Shown one piece after another: positions 42,374-55,502 of a stretch of 64,000 nucleotides of DNA (position 1 is its first letter; the number at the start of each line of letters is the position of its first letter). Source of the DNA: Streptomyces cyanogenus (GTDB lineage Bacteria; Actinomycetota; Actinomycetes; Streptomycetales; Streptomycetaceae); the NCBI RefSeq assembly GCF_017526105.1, contig NZ_CP071839.1, positions 1,663,501 through 1,727,500 of the forward strand, in the 5' to 3' direction. The notes below the pieces were generated by a model. The model was not told the DNA's origin. It did not search any database and saw nothing but the letters and a program-made list of their open reading frames with translations. The translations under genes and the position numbers were made by a program.

Positions 42374-44332
42374 ATGGTCACGACCGAGCGCCCTCCCAGT
42401 ACCGGCCGCCTGCGCGCCTGGATGCTGGAAGGACTGTCCGACATGGGCAAGGGCGGTGGCCACACGGGACCGCACGCCGAGCCGGAGCCCCCGCACCAGG
42501 GCCAGCGCTGGTGGCGGGTGATGTGCCTGACCGGTGTCGACTACTTCTCCACCCTCGGCTACCAGCCCGGCATCGCCGCCCTGGCGGCCGGTCTGCTCTC
42601 CCCGGTGGCGACCATCGTGCTCGTCGTCGTGACCCTGGCCGGCGCCCTGCCGGTCTACCGCCGGGTGGCCGAGGAGAGCCCGCACGGCGAGGGCTCGATC
42701 GCGATGCTGGAACGCCTGCTGTCGTTCTGGCAGGGCAAGCTCTTCGTCCTCACCCTGCTGGGCTTCGCGGCGACCGACTTCCTCATCACCATCACGCTCT
42801 CCGCCGCCGACGCCTCCACCCACCTGGTGGAGAACCCGCATCTGACGGAAGCCCTGGACGGCAAGCAGATGCTGATCACGCTGGTCCTCGTGGCGCTGCT
42901 CGGCGCGGTCTTCCTCAAGGGCTTCCTGGAGGCCATCGGGGTCGCGGTCGCCCTGGTCGGCGTGTACCTCGCCCTCAACCTCGTCGTCGTGGTCACCGGC
43001 CTGTGGCACGTCGTCACCGCCGGCCACGTGATCACCGACTGGAGCAGCGCGCTGACCGCGCAGCACGGGAACGTCTTCGTGATGGTCGGCGTGGCGCTCA
43101 TCGTCTTCCCGAAGCTCGCCCTGGGCCTGTCCGGCTTCGAGACGGGTGTCGCCGTCATGCCGCACGTGCAGGGCGACCCGGGCGACACCGAGCAGCGGCC
43201 CACCGGCCGGATCCGGGACACCAAGAAGCTCCTGACCACCGCCGCGCTCATCATGAGCTGCTTCCTGATCGCCACCAGCTTCATCACCACGCTGCTGATC
43301 CCGGAGAAGGAGTTCAAGACGGGCGGCCAGGCCAACGGCCGCGCGCTCGCCTACCTCGCGCACGAGTACCTGGGCAACGCCTTCGGCACGGTCTACGACG
43401 TCTCGACCATCGCCATCCTGTGGTTCGCCGGCGCCTCCGCCATGGCCGGCCTGCTCAACCTGATGCCGCGCTACCTGCCCCGCTACGGCATGGCCCCGCA
43501 CTGGGCGCGGGCCGTCCGTCCGATGGTGATCGTCTTCACCCTGATCGCCTTCCTGGTGACCTGGATCTTCGACGCCAACGTCGACAAGCAGGGCGGCGCC
43601 TACGCCACCGGTGTGCTGGTGCTGATCAGCTCGGCCGCGATCGCGGTGACCATCGCCGCGCGCAAGGCGGGGCAGCGCGGCTGGACCATCGTGTTCGCGA
43701 TGATCTCCACGGTGTTCCTCTACACCACCGTGGTGAACGTCATCGAGCGCCCGGACGGTGTGAAGATCGGTGCCTGCTTCATCATCGGCATCATCCTGGT
43801 CTCGCTGCTGTCCCGGCTGGCCCGTGCCTTCGAACTGCGCGTGACCAGCGTGTCGCTCGACCCCATGGCGGAACGGTTCATCCGGGACATGGCCAGCCGC
43901 AAGATGCGGTTCATCGCCAACGAGCCGGGCCACCGCGACAAGGCCGAGTACCGGGACAAGATCGAGCAGATCCGCGCCGACAACGACATGCCGGAGCAGG
44001 AGGACTTCGTCTTCGTCGAGGTCACCGTCACCGACCCCTCCGAGTTCGAGGCGGGCCTGACCGTACGCGGCGAGGTGCTGCACGGCCGCTACCGCGTGCT
44101 GACGCTGGAGTCCGCGTCCATCCCCAACGCCCTCGCCGCGCTCCTCCTGCACGTCCGAGACCTCACGGGCTGCACCCCGCACATCTACTTCGAGTGGACC
44201 GAGGGCAGTCCGTTCACCAACTTCCTGCGCTTCTTCCTCTTCGGCCAGGGCGAGGTCGCACCGGTCACCCGTGAGGTACTGCGCGAGGCGGAACCCGACC
44301 GCGTCCGCCGCCCGCGGGTCCACACGGGCTGA
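42374..44332 (+). CDS. APC-superfamily permease with cytoplasmic C-terminal domain
   Basis: A 652-residue transporter. Residues ~50-520 hold about twelve membrane helices of the APC fold ([20 protein letters not shown] is the first). The last ~130 residues are a soluble domain ([20 protein letters not shown]), as in potassium or amino-acid permeases of the KimA/APC type. The ATG at 42374 follows AGGAGC. The leader has an 8-base inverted repeat (42295-42302 and 42328-42335), but I do not see a known riboswitch. The substrate is uncertain. Confidence 0.8.
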   Translation: MVTTERPPSTGRLRAWMLEGLSDMGKGGGHTGPHAEPEPPHQGQRWWRVMCLTGVDYFSTLGYQPGIAALAAGLLSPVATIVLVVVTLAGALPVYRRVAEESPHGEGSIAMLERLLSFWQGKLFVLTLLGFAATDFLITITLSAADASTHLVENPHLTEALDGKQMLITLVLVALLGAVFLKGFLEAIGVAVALVGVYLALNLVVVVTGLWHVVTAGHVITDWSSALTAQHGNVFVMVGVALIVFPKLALGLSGFETGVAVMPHVQGDPGDTEQRPTGRIRDTKKLLTTAALIMSCFLIATSFITTLLIPEKEFKTGGQANGRALAYLAHEYLGNAFGTVYDVSTIAILWFAGASAMAGLLNLMPRYLPRYGMAPHWARAVRPMVIVFTLIAFLVTWIFDANVDKQGGAYATGVLVLISSAAIAVTIAARKAGQRGWTIVFAMISTVFLYTTVVNVIERPDGVKIGACFIIGIILVSLLSRLARAFELRVTSVSLDPMAERFIRDMASRKMRFIANEPGHRDKAEYRDKIEQIRADNDMPEQEDFVFVEVTVTDPSEFEAGLTVRGEVLHGRYRVLTLESASIPNALAALLLHVRDLTGCTPHIYFEWTEGSPFTNFLRFFLFGQGEVAPVTREVLREAEPDRVRRPRVHTG

Positions 44333-44465
44333 CGGCCGGGTGCCGGGCACCCGCCCGCTGCGCCGGTGGCCGACGGGCGGCCGCTCGATGCGGACGAGTG
44401 TCACGTCGTACCGAACCGCCGGCCCCACGTCCGCGCTTCCCGGTACTGGCCCTATCGTGACCGGC

Positions 44466-44861
44466 ATGCAGTCCTACACGATCGGCCAGGCCGCGCGGCT
44501 GCTCGGCGTCAGCCCGGACACCGCCCGCCGCTGGGCCGACGCCGGCCGGGTGGCCACCCACCGCGACGAGTCCGGGCGGCGGCTCATCGACGGCAGGGAC
44601 CTCGCCGCGTTCTCCGTCGAGCTGGCCAAGGGGGGCGGCGCCGAGGAGGACGTCTCGCACACCTCCGTCCGCAACGCCTTCCCCGGCATCGTCACCGCGA
44701 TCAAGCTCGGCGATGTCGCCGCCCAGGTGGAGATCCAGGCCGGCCCGCACCGGCTCGTCTCGCTGCTGACCCGGGAGGCCGTGGAGGAACTGGGCCTGGA
44801 GGTCGGCATGGAGGCCACCGCCCGCGTGAAGTCCACGAACGTGCACATCGACCGGGCCTGA
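44466..44861 (+). CDS. HTH-Mop fusion, likely molybdate-responsive regulator
   Basis: A 131-residue protein fusing an excisionase/MerR-like HTH (YTIGQAARLLGVSPDTARRW) to one Mop domain (VRNAFPGIVTAIKLGDVAAQ) that binds molybdate. It is a compact counterpart of ModE, although the HTH type differs. It precedes modABC and a tandem-Mop protein on the same strand, so it probably senses molybdate and controls uptake. Confidence 0.88.
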   Translation: MQSYTIGQAARLLGVSPDTARRWADAGRVATHRDESGRRLIDGRDLAAFSVELAKGGGAEEDVSHTSVRNAFPGIVTAIKLGDVAAQVEIQAGPHRLVSLLTREAVEELGLEVGMEATARVKSTNVHIDRA

Positions 44862-45201
44862 CCCGGAGCCGGCGAACCGCTCCGCCCGCGCGGCCGGGCG
44901 TTGCGCAGCACTGCGGCCGATGCGCACCCGGACACGGCCAAGCCGCGCCCGGATACGGCCGAAGCGTGCCTGGATGCGGGCTGTCACGCCCACGAGCGTC
45001 ACCGTCGACGCCCTCCCGCGGGACGTGCCCGCCCCGGAGCCCCGTAGAAACGCACATGCAAGCTCTCGGTCCCTGCTTCGCAGCTCATGCGATGCGACAG
45101 GAGCCCTATACCTCGCAGATGCGGCAGTATCATCGCGGCAGGGGCCCCACCGGCCGTGCAGGGCGCGACGTTCGTGCGACACAGACCCGAGGAGCAGAGC
45201 C

Positions 45202-45999
45202 GTGATGACCCGTTCCGTATGCCGGACCCGGCGGATGTGGCCGCTGGCCGGTGCAAGCGCCGCCGCCCTCATAGCCCTCAGCGCCTGCTCCGCCTCGTCG
45301 GACTCCCCCGCCTCCTCGAAGTCCTCCGACACGGTCACCGTGTTCGCGGCGGCCTCCCTGAAGGAGAGCTTCACGACCCTGGGCAAGAAGTTCGAGCAGG
45401 ACCACCCGGGCACCAAGGTCAGCTTCAACTTCGGCGGCAGCGACAGCCTCGCCGCGAGCATCACCGGCGGTGCCCCGGCGGACGTGTTCGCCGCGGCCAG
45501 CCCCAGGACCATGGCCCTGGTGACGGACAAGCAGGAGGCGGCCGGCACACCCGCCACCTTCGTCCGCAACCAGCTGGAGATCGCCACCGTGCCGGGCAAC
45601 CCGCACAAGGTGTCCTCCCTGAAGGACCTCACCGAGTCGGGCCTGAAGGTCGTCCTGTGCGACCGGACCGTGCCGTGCGGCGCCGCCGCACAGAAGGCCC
45701 TGGACGCGAGCAGGCTCAGGCTCACGCCGGTCTCCTACGAGCAGGACGTCAAGGGCGCCCTGACCAAGGTGGAGCTGAAGGAGGCCGACGCGGCGGTGGT
45801 CTACAAGACCGATGTGAAGGCCGCGGGTGACAAGGTGGAGGGCGTGGAGTTCCCCGAGTCGGCCGGCGCGATCAACGACTATCCGATCGCCCTGCTGAAG
45901 AACGCGCCGCACGCCGAGGCCGCCAAGGCGTTCATCGCCCTCGTGCGGTCCGCGGAGGGGCAGCAGGTGCTGAGCGAGGCCGGGTTCCTCAAGCCGTGA
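45202..45999 (+). CDS. modA: molybdate-binding lipoprotein
   Basis: A 265-residue periplasmic-type binding protein. A signal sequence with lipobox SACS ends near residue 27. The ModA signatures are TVTVFAAASLKESFTTLGKK, GGSDSLAASITGGAPADVFA and the late DYPIALL. It captures molybdate for ModBC. The GTG at 45202 follows GGAG; the next codon is ATG, an alternative start. The stop overlaps the modB start. Confidence 0.92.
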   Translation: MMTRSVCRTRRMWPLAGASAAALIALSACSASSDSPASSKSSDTVTVFAAASLKESFTTLGKKFEQDHPGTKVSFNFGGSDSLAASITGGAPADVFAAASPRTMALVTDKQEAAGTPATFVRNQLEIATVPGNPHKVSSLKDLTESGLKVVLCDRTVPCGAAAQKALDASRLRLTPVSYEQDVKGALTKVELKEADAAVVYKTDVKAAGDKVEGVEFPESAGAINDYPIALLKNAPHAEAAKAFIALVRSAEGQQVLSEAGFLKP

Positions 46000-46856
46000 C
46001 CCCACTCGACGAGCCCGGCGTCGCGGCCGGCCCCCACACGGGCCGCTCCCGGCGCCGCGGCGTCGGCGCGGGGGGCCGACGCGGCGTGCCGTTGCCACTG
46101 CTGCTGCCGGGCGTGCTGGCCCTGGCGTTCCTGCTGCTGCCGCTGCTCGCGCTGCTGATCCGCGCGCCCTGGCGGAGCCTGCCGGACCAGCTGACCAGCG
46201 CCGAGGTGTGGCAGGCGCTCCAGCTGTCCCTGGTCAGCGCCACCGCGGCGACGGCCGTGAGCCTCGTACTCGGCGTGCCGCTTGCCTGGCTCCTGGCCCG
46301 TACGGAGTTTCCCGGCCGTGGGTTCGTACGGGCCCTGGTGACCCTGCCCCTCGTGCTGCCCCCGGTCGTCGGCGGTGTGGCCCTGCTCCTTGCCCTCGGC
46401 CGCAACGGGGTGATCGGCCAGTGGCTGGACGCCTGGTTCGGGATCACCCTGCCGTTCACCACCACCGGGGTCGTGATCGCGGAGGCGTTCGTCGCGATGC
46501 CGTTCCTGGTCATCAGTGTCGAGGGCACCCTGCGCGCCGCGGACCCGCGCTACGAGGAGGCGGCGACCACCCTGGGCGCCTCCCGCTTCACCGCGTTCCG
46601 CCGGGTCACGCTGCCGCTGATCGCGCCCGGCATCGCGGCCGGAGCTGTGCTGGCCTGGGCCCGGGCGCTCGGCGAGTTCGGTGCGACGATCACTTTCGCG
46701 GGCAACTTCCCGGGCCGCACCCAGACCATGCCCCTCGCGGTCTACCTCGCCCTCCAGAACGACCCCGAGGCCGCCATCTCCCTCAGCCTGGTCCTCCTGG
46801 CCGTCTCGATCACGGTCCTGGCAGGCCTCAGGGACCGTTGGATGACACCGTCATGA
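45996..46856 (+). CDS. modB: molybdate ABC transporter permease
   Basis: A 286-residue membrane protein with about six helices and the ATPase-contact loop EEAATTLGASRFTAFRRVTL. The segment LPLVLPPVVGGVALLLALGR is typical of ModB. The N-terminal 35 residues are basic and unusual in length. GTGA overlap with modA and ATGA overlap with modC show tight coupling. Confidence 0.93.
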   Translation: MTPLDEPGVAAGPHTGRSRRRGVGAGGRRGVPLPLLLPGVLALAFLLLPLLALLIRAPWRSLPDQLTSAEVWQALQLSLVSATAATAVSLVLGVPLAWLLARTEFPGRGFVRALVTLPLVLPPVVGGVALLLALGRNGVIGQWLDAWFGITLPFTTTGVVIAEAFVAMPFLVISVEGTLRAADPRYEEAATTLGASRFTAFRRVTLPLIAPGIAAGAVLAWARALGEFGATITFAGNFPGRTQTMPLAVYLALQNDPEAAISLSLVLLAVSITVLAGLRDRWMTPS

Positions 46857-48127
46857 CGAACAACTCCGAACCCACACGTCCCCACCCCACATCCCCACCC
46901 GGCCAACCCGCACCCGCCGAGACCGCCACACGCGCGCCGGGACCAGCCGCACCCGCCGACGGCGCTCAGCCCCCACAGGGGCCACCCGCACCCGACGACG
47001 AAAGCCGCACGGGTGGTGCGAGTGGCAACCCCAATCCGGCCGAAGGCCGACCCCCCGCCACGGACACGCACCCCAACCCCCACCCCCCCACCGGCCTGCA
47101 AGCCCACCTCGTGGTCGACCGCCCCGGCTTCCGTCTGGACGTCACCCTCACCGCCGCCCCCGGCGACGTCCTCGCCCTGCTCGGTCCCAACGGCGCCGGC
47201 AAGACCACCGCCCTGCGCGCCCTCGCCGGCCTCACCCCTCTCACGGACGGCCACCTCCGCCTGGACGGGACCGCGCTGGAGCACACGGCCCCGGAGGCCC
47301 GCCCGGTCGGCGTGGTCTTCCAGGACTACCTGCTCTTCCCGCACCTGTCCGCCCTGGACAACGTCGCGTTCGGCCCCCGCTGCCGGGGCGCGAGCAAGGC
47401 CGAGGCCCGCGCCGCGGCAGCGGCCTGGCTGGAGCGCATGGGCCTGACGCCGCACGCCGCGGCCAAGCCGCGCCGCCTCTCCGGTGGCCAGGCCCAGCGC
47501 GTGGCCCTCGCCCGCGCCCTGGCCACCCGGCCCCGGCTGCTCCTCCTGGACGAGCCGCTGGCAGCCCTGGACGCCCGTACCCGCCTTGAGGTCCGCGCTC
47601 AGCTCCGCCGCCACCTGGCCGAGTTCGAGGCGGTCTCCGTACTGGTCACCCACGACCCGCTGGACGCCATGGTGCTCGCCGACCGGCTGGTGGTGGTGGA
47701 GCACGGCCGGGTCGTCCAGGAGGGCACCCCCGCCGACATCGCCCGCCACCCGCGCACGGACTACATCGCCCAGCTCGTCGGCCTCAACCTCTACCGCGGA
47801 CAGGCCGCGGGGCACACCGTACGGCTGGACGCCGGACCCGCGATCACGACCACGGAGAAGCTGTCCGGCCCGGTCTTCGTGGCGTTCCCGCCGTCCGCCG
47901 TGACCCTGTTCCGGGACCGCCCCTCCGGCGCCAGCGCCCGCAACCTGTGGCGCTGCGAGGTCGCCGGGCTGGAGACGCACGGCGACCAGATCCGCGCCGA
48001 CCTCACCGGCGAGCTGCCGCTCGCGGCGGACCTGACGACGGTGGCCGCCGCGGAGCTGGACCTGCACCCGGGTGCACCGGTCTGGGCGACGGTCAAGGCG
48101 ACGCAGACCCACGCATACCCGGCCTGA
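46853..48127 (+). CDS. modC: molybdate ABC transporter ATPase with Pro-rich N-terminal extension
   Basis: A 424-residue ATPase. Walker A is GPNGAGKTT, the signature LSGGQAQRVALARAL, Walker B RLLLLDEPLAALD and the switch His is in VLVTHD. The C-terminal ~130 residues should form the TOBE/Mop regulatory region. About 80 residues rich in Pro, Thr and Ala precede the ABC domain and look disordered; ordinary ModC proteins start directly with the domain. The ATGA overlap with modB supports the long start. Confidence 0.9.
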   Translation: MTNNSEPTRPHPTSPPGQPAPAETATRAPGPAAPADGAQPPQGPPAPDDESRTGGASGNPNPAEGRPPATDTHPNPHPPTGLQAHLVVDRPGFRLDVTLTAAPGDVLALLGPNGAGKTTALRALAGLTPLTDGHLRLDGTALEHTAPEARPVGVVFQDYLLFPHLSALDNVAFGPRCRGASKAEARAAAAAWLERMGLTPHAAAKPRRLSGGQAQRVALARALATRPRLLLLDEPLAALDARTRLEVRAQLRRHLAEFEAVSVLVTHDPLDAMVLADRLVVVEHGRVVQEGTPADIARHPRTDYIAQLVGLNLYRGQAAGHTVRLDAGPAITTTEKLSGPVFVAFPPSAVTLFRDRPSGASARNLWRCEVAGLETHGDQIRADLTGELPLAADLTTVAAAELDLHPGAPVWATVKATQTHAYPA

Positions 48128-48155
48128 GCGGAAGGGCGCTCTACGGTGGGTGCCC

Positions 48156-48575
48156 ATGACCCTCAGCATCCGCAACCAGCTCCCCGGCACGGTCACCGCG
48201 ATCCAGCCGGGCGAGGTCATGACCACCGTCAAGCTGCGCCTGCACGGTGGGCAGGACCTCACCGCGGCCATCACCAAGGAGTCCGCCGAGGACCTCGCCC
48301 TCGCCCCCGGCTCGTCCGTGCGGGCCCTGGTGAAGTCGACCGAGGTCTCCGTCGCCACCCACCGCGTCGAGGGTCTGTCGATCCGCAACCAGCTCGACGG
48401 TGCGGTCGTCGGCCTCACCACCGGCGCCGCGATGGCCTCCGTGCGGATCTCCGTCCCCGGCGGTGAACTGACCGCGGCCATCACCAAGGACGCCGCCACC
48501 GGCCTGGGCCTCTTCGTGGGATCCGACGTGGTCGCGCTCATCAAGGCGACAGACGTGTCCCTGGCGACGGCCTGA
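48156..48575 (+). CDS. tandem-Mop molybdate-binding protein (molbindin type)
   Basis: A 139-residue protein made of two Mop domains of about 68 residues each (LSIRNQLPGTVTAIQPGEVM and LSIRNQLDGAVVGLTTGAAM). Such di-Mop proteins assemble into rings that bind several oxyanions and buffer molybdate in the cell. It is 28 bases after modC and ends in a terminator, so it is probably the last gene of the mod operon. Confidence 0.92.
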   Translation: MTLSIRNQLPGTVTAIQPGEVMTTVKLRLHGGQDLTAAITKESAEDLALAPGSSVRALVKSTEVSVATHRVEGLSIRNQLDGAVVGLTTGAAMASVRISVPGGELTAAITKDAATGLGLFVGSDVVALIKATDVSLATA

Positions 48576-48584
48576 CACGGCGAA

Positions 48585-48611
48585 GGCCCCGCCCGGAAAC
48601 CGGACGGGGCC
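48585..48611. terminator. bidirectional hairpin between mod operon and gcvP
   Basis: 12-base arms (48585-48596 and 48600-48611, one mismatch) with an AAA loop between convergent stops at 48575 and 48630. Confidence 0.75.
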
Positions 48612-48629
48612 CCGAGGGCTGCCGCTCGC

Positions 48630-51515
<2,886 letters not shown>

Positions 51516-51593
51516 TGCGGAGGCCTCCTGGTCTGACGCGACCTTCGAGGGGCACCCCGGTACGGATACCCCGACGGCCTCCCCCTCTGTCAT

Positions 51594-51783
51594 CTCAACC
51601 TGAGAGCTTCACCGGCCACCCGAGGGCGCCGGCTTTCACCGTCGGTGAGGGCGGGAGCCGTCGACAACCGCCCTGCTTTCCAGAGTGACCTCGTCCGTGC
51701 GGTACGTGAGCCTGAGAGATTCCGGGGAGGAGTTGCTCCTTCGGCGCCTCCGAGGTGGTCGGAGGACTCTCCCGCACGGGGTC
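51594..51783 (-). ncRNA. tandem glycine riboswitch
   Basis: Reading the minus strand, aptamer 1 (about 51783-51700) shows the GGAGAG 5' arm, GGCGCCGAAGGAGCAA and CCGGAATCTCTCAGGC. Aptamer 2 (about 51695-51594) shows CACTCTGGAAAGC, CACCGACGGTGAAAGCC and GCTCTCAGGTT. Two glycine-binding cores in series before a gcv gene are the classic arrangement. The gcvP start lies about 80 bases downstream. Confidence 0.9.
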
Positions 51784-51903
51784 AGCAGCCGCTGTCAGCC
51801 TACCAGCGAGGTCAATGCCGGAGCCTTCGAGTGGCCGCCTCCCTGAATGTGCTCTTTTGTAGTGCTTACGGATGAGTTGCGACCACGTGGAGGGAGAGGG
51901 ACC

Positions 51904-52275
51904 GTGCAGACCGACATCGATCCGCGCAACCTGATCGGCCGCAAGGCGTTCGACCGCAATGGCACCAAGATCGGCACCATTGACGAGGTGTACCTGGACG
52001 ACGCCACCGGAGTGCCCGAGTGGGCTGCCATACGCACCGGCCTGTTCTCCCGGGACGCCTTCGTACCCCTGGAGCCCAGCGAGCTCGTCGAAGGCAGCCT
52101 GTACGTCCCCTTCGACCGCGCCCTGATCAAGGACGCCCCCGACTTCGGCGTGGGCCGCCACCTCTCCCCCGAACAGGAACTCCAGCTCTACCACCACTAC
52201 GGCCTCGACGTGGCCGCACCCCCCACCGTCCCGGACCACGACTTCGGCAAGCTGGCAGGCACGGAAGAACCCTGA
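51904..52275 (+). CDS. PRC-barrel domain protein
   Basis: A 123-residue protein with one PRC-barrel (PRNLIGRKAFDRNGTKIGTI, then YLDDATGVPEWAAIRTGLF) and an acidic, Pro-rich tail. PRC-barrels occur in photosynthetic and RNA-processing proteins; this stand-alone actinobacterial form has no assigned role. The GTG at 51904 follows GGAGGGAGAGG. It matches in position a small protein next to gcvB in mycobacteria (recalled). Confidence 0.82.
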   Translation: MQTDIDPRNLIGRKAFDRNGTKIGTIDEVYLDDATGVPEWAAIRTGLFSRDAFVPLEPSELVEGSLYVPFDRALIKDAPDFGVGRHLSPEQELQLYHHYGLDVAAPPTVPDHDFGKLAGTEEP

Positions 52276-52469
52276 CCTGACCGACGCCCGACCTGACCGA
52301 CGCCGGCAGCCCCGCCCCGCCCGCCGTAATCCCCGCGCGGGCCGGCTCGCACCCACAGCCCGACCCCCGTCCGGCCCCGGCCCGGGGCACCCAGACGGGA
52401 CCGGCCCGGGGCCCGACCTGTCGGCCCCGACCCGCCGGCACACGGACCGGTCCCCGCCCGCTGCCCGGC

Positions 52470-53927
52470 CTATGTCCGCCCTCCGGCCCCCTCCAGCTGA
52501 TCACCCACGCCCGAGCCGCCACCACCTTCCTCCGAGCCGTCCCCGACATCCGAGCCCCGAACCGTCTCCGGAGCGGGACCGGTGGGTGCGTGGGCCAGGT
52601 CGGCAACCAGCGGCAACGGCTCAGCCGACTCCAGCGCAGGATCGTCGACGAAAAACGTGCGCACACGCCCCGGCTCGGACTGCGGCGTCTCGAACCGCAC
52701 CGTCACCCGGCCCAGTCCGCTCCCCTGCACCCATCCGGGCCCGTACTCCGCATGCCGTACGTCCTGCCCGGCGCGCCACTGCCGTTCCACCGGCTCCGCC
52801 CGCTCCGCGACGGCCTCGGCCACGGCCTCCTCCGGCGCCTCCACCGCCCCCGCGGGCATCGCCTGCGCGAACAGGTCCTCCTGCGTGTAGTCGGCGAGCC
52901 CGGACACCCCCACCCCGAGCAGCCGCACCCCGCCCGTGGTGTCCACCGGGTCCAGCAGCCGCGCCGCCGCCTCCCGGATGACCGCGGGGTCGTCCGTGGG
53001 CCCCCTGAGCGTCTCCGAGCGGGTCAGCGTGGAGAAGTCGTACCGCCGCACCTTCAGCACGATGGTCCGCCCGGACAGCCCCGCGTCGCGCAGCCTCCGC
53101 ACGCACCGGTCGGCCAGCCGCTGCACCTCCAGACCGACCCGCAGCCGGTCGTGGATGTCCACGTCGTACGTGTCCTCCACCGACACCGACTTGGTCTCCC
53201 GCTCGGCCACCACCGGTCGCTCGTCCCGGGCCAGGGCCATCGCGTACAGCGCGTGCCCGTGCGCCTTGCCGAGCAGCCGGACCAGCTCGTCCTCCCCGGC
53301 CTCGGCCAGCTCCTGCACGGTGCTGATCCCGGCCCGGCGCAGATGGTCCCCGGTGGCCGGCCCCACCCCCGGCAGGGTCCGCACCGGCATCGGCCCCAGC
53401 AGCGCCCTCTCGGTGCCGGGCTCGATCAGCACCAGGCCGTCCGGCTTGGCCTGCTCGGAGGCGATCTTCGCCAGCATTTTCGAGGCGGCGAGCCCCACCG
53501 AACCGGTGAGCCCGGTGACCGCCCGGATGTCAGCGCGCAGCTTCTCCCCGGCCCGCCGCGCCGACTCCTCGTCCCAGGCCGCTCCCCCGGCCTCCAGATC
53601 CACGAACGCCTCGTCCAGACTCAGCGGCTCCACCAGCGGTGACAGCTCCCGCAGCAGCGCCATCACCTGCTCGCTGACCGACCGGTACAGGGTGAAGCGC
53701 GGCACCAGGTACGCGGCGTTGGGTGCCAGCCGGCGCGCCTGCGCCATGGGCATCGCCGAGTGGACCCCGAACACACGTGCCTCGTACGACGCGGTGGCCG
53801 CCACCCCGCGCGGTCCGAGCCCGCCCACGACGACCGCCTTCCCGCGCAGGCTCGGCTTGGACGCCTGCTCCACCGAGGCGAAGAAGGCATCCATGTCGAG
53901 ATGCAGGATCGTGGGCGCGTTTCTCAC
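52470..53927 (-). CDS. dinB: DNA polymerase IV with C-terminal extension
   Basis: A 485-residue Y-family translesion polymerase. Catalytic residues lie in LHLDMDAFFASVEQ and PLSLDEAFVDL, followed by the helix-hairpin-helix LPGVGPATGDHL. After the little-finger domain comes a clamp-binding motif QEDLF (YTQEDLFAQ) and then about 110 extra residues. These include GQDVRHAEYGPGWVQGSGLG, which resembles the Tudor-like C-terminus of UvrD/PcrA helicases. Usual DinB proteins are near 350-400 residues. The GTG at 53927 gives the family start RNAPTILHLDMD. Confidence 0.9.
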   Translation of the reverse strand: MRNAPTILHLDMDAFFASVEQASKPSLRGKAVVVGGLGPRGVAATASYEARVFGVHSAMPMAQARRLAPNAAYLVPRFTLYRSVSEQVMALLRELSPLVEPLSLDEAFVDLEAGGAAWDEESARRAGEKLRADIRAVTGLTGSVGLAASKMLAKIASEQAKPDGLVLIEPGTERALLGPMPVRTLPGVGPATGDHLRRAGISTVQELAEAGEDELVRLLGKAHGHALYAMALARDERPVVAERETKSVSVEDTYDVDIHDRLRVGLEVQRLADRCVRRLRDAGLSGRTIVLKVRRYDFSTLTRSETLRGPTDDPAVIREAAARLLDPVDTTGGVRLLGVGVSGLADYTQEDLFAQAMPAGAVEAPEEAVAEAVAERAEPVERQWRAGQDVRHAEYGPGWVQGSGLGRVTVRFETPQSEPGRVRTFFVDDPALESAEPLPLVADLAHAPTGPAPETVRGSDVGDGSEEGGGGSGVGDQLEGAGGRT

Positions 53928-53995
53928 ATCTCCGATGCTGCACCACGCCACTGACAATGCGGTGGTGCCGGAGCGCCCCTCGGGAGACCCGGCGG

Positions 53996-54679
<684 letters not shown>

Positions 54680-54747
54680 GCCGACCTCCGTCCTTGACCT
54701 GCCTTCTCGACGGTAGGCAGTCACCAGGGGTGCGTCAACGATCGCCA

Positions 54748-54765
54748 CACTCGGCACGCCGAGTG
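54748..54765. promoter_or_regulatory. perfect palindrome upstream of the merR-type gene
   Basis: CACTCGGCACGCCGAGTG (8-base arms, AC centre) lies 69 bases before the 54679 start. It overlaps GTGATAATCAC (54763-54773), itself palindromic. A likely operator, perhaps for autoregulation. Confidence 0.5.
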
Positions 54766-54942
54766 ATAATCACCCTAGGAGTGGTTTCTCGTGTCCCACC
54801 GCGGGGAAAGGCTAGCCGAATGCGTTCGCGGCGGGCCGTAGGACGCTCTCACTGGCCGGAGGCACATGCCGAGGCGACGGCCGCGCGGAGCCGCCGACCG
54901 GCCGGGGCGGAACCCCGGTCCGGCGGGGCCGTGCCCCGCTGT

Positions 54943-55416
54943 TCACTGGCTGCTGGTACCGAAGTCCTCGGGCGAGATCTGGTCGAGGAACTCGCGGAAC
55001 TTCTCCACCTCGTCCTCCTGCTCGTCCGGAATGGCGATACCCGCGTCGTCCAGCACCGTGTCACTGCCGTAGATCGGCGTTCCGGTGCGCAGAGCCAGCG
55101 CTATGGCATCGGAGGGGCGGGCGCTGACCTCGACCCCGCTGGCGAACACCAGCTCCGCGTAGAAGACGCCTTCTCGCAGATCGGTGATGCGCACTTCGGT
55201 CAGCTCCTGGCCGACGGCCTCCAGCACGTCCTTGAACAGGTCGTGGGTCAGCGGTCGCGCGGGGGCCATGCCCTGCTGGGCGAAGGCGATCGCCGTCGCC
55301 TCCCCCGGCCCGATCCAGATGGGGAGGTAACGGTCGCCCCCCACTTCGCGCAGGAGCACGATCGGCTGGTTGGAGGGCATTTCGACCCGGACACCTACGA
55401 CATCGAGCTCGTTCAC
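54943..55416 (-). CDS. DUF151/bifunctional nuclease-family protein
   Basis: A 157-residue protein of the DUF151 family (MNELDVVGVRVEMPSNQPIV, then LPIWIGPGEATAIAFAQQG and RPSDAIALALR). Some plant relatives have RNase and DNase activity; the bacterial role is not settled. The start is GTG 55416. It lies between two MerR genes in an order shared with mycobacteria (recalled). Confidence 0.88.
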   Translation of the reverse strand: MNELDVVGVRVEMPSNQPIVLLREVGGDRYLPIWIGPGEATAIAFAQQGMAPARPLTHDLFKDVLEAVGQELTEVRITDLREGVFYAELVFASGVEVSARPSDAIALALRTGTPIYGSDTVLDDAGIAIPDEQEDEVEKFREFLDQISPEDFGTSSQ

Positions 55417-55502
55417 ACAGCAACCCTAGGCCGTGCTCGGGACGTTTGGGTAGTCGGGCCGGGAACAGGTGCCCGATCCGGCCGTCCCGCGGGACCGCCG
55501 TC

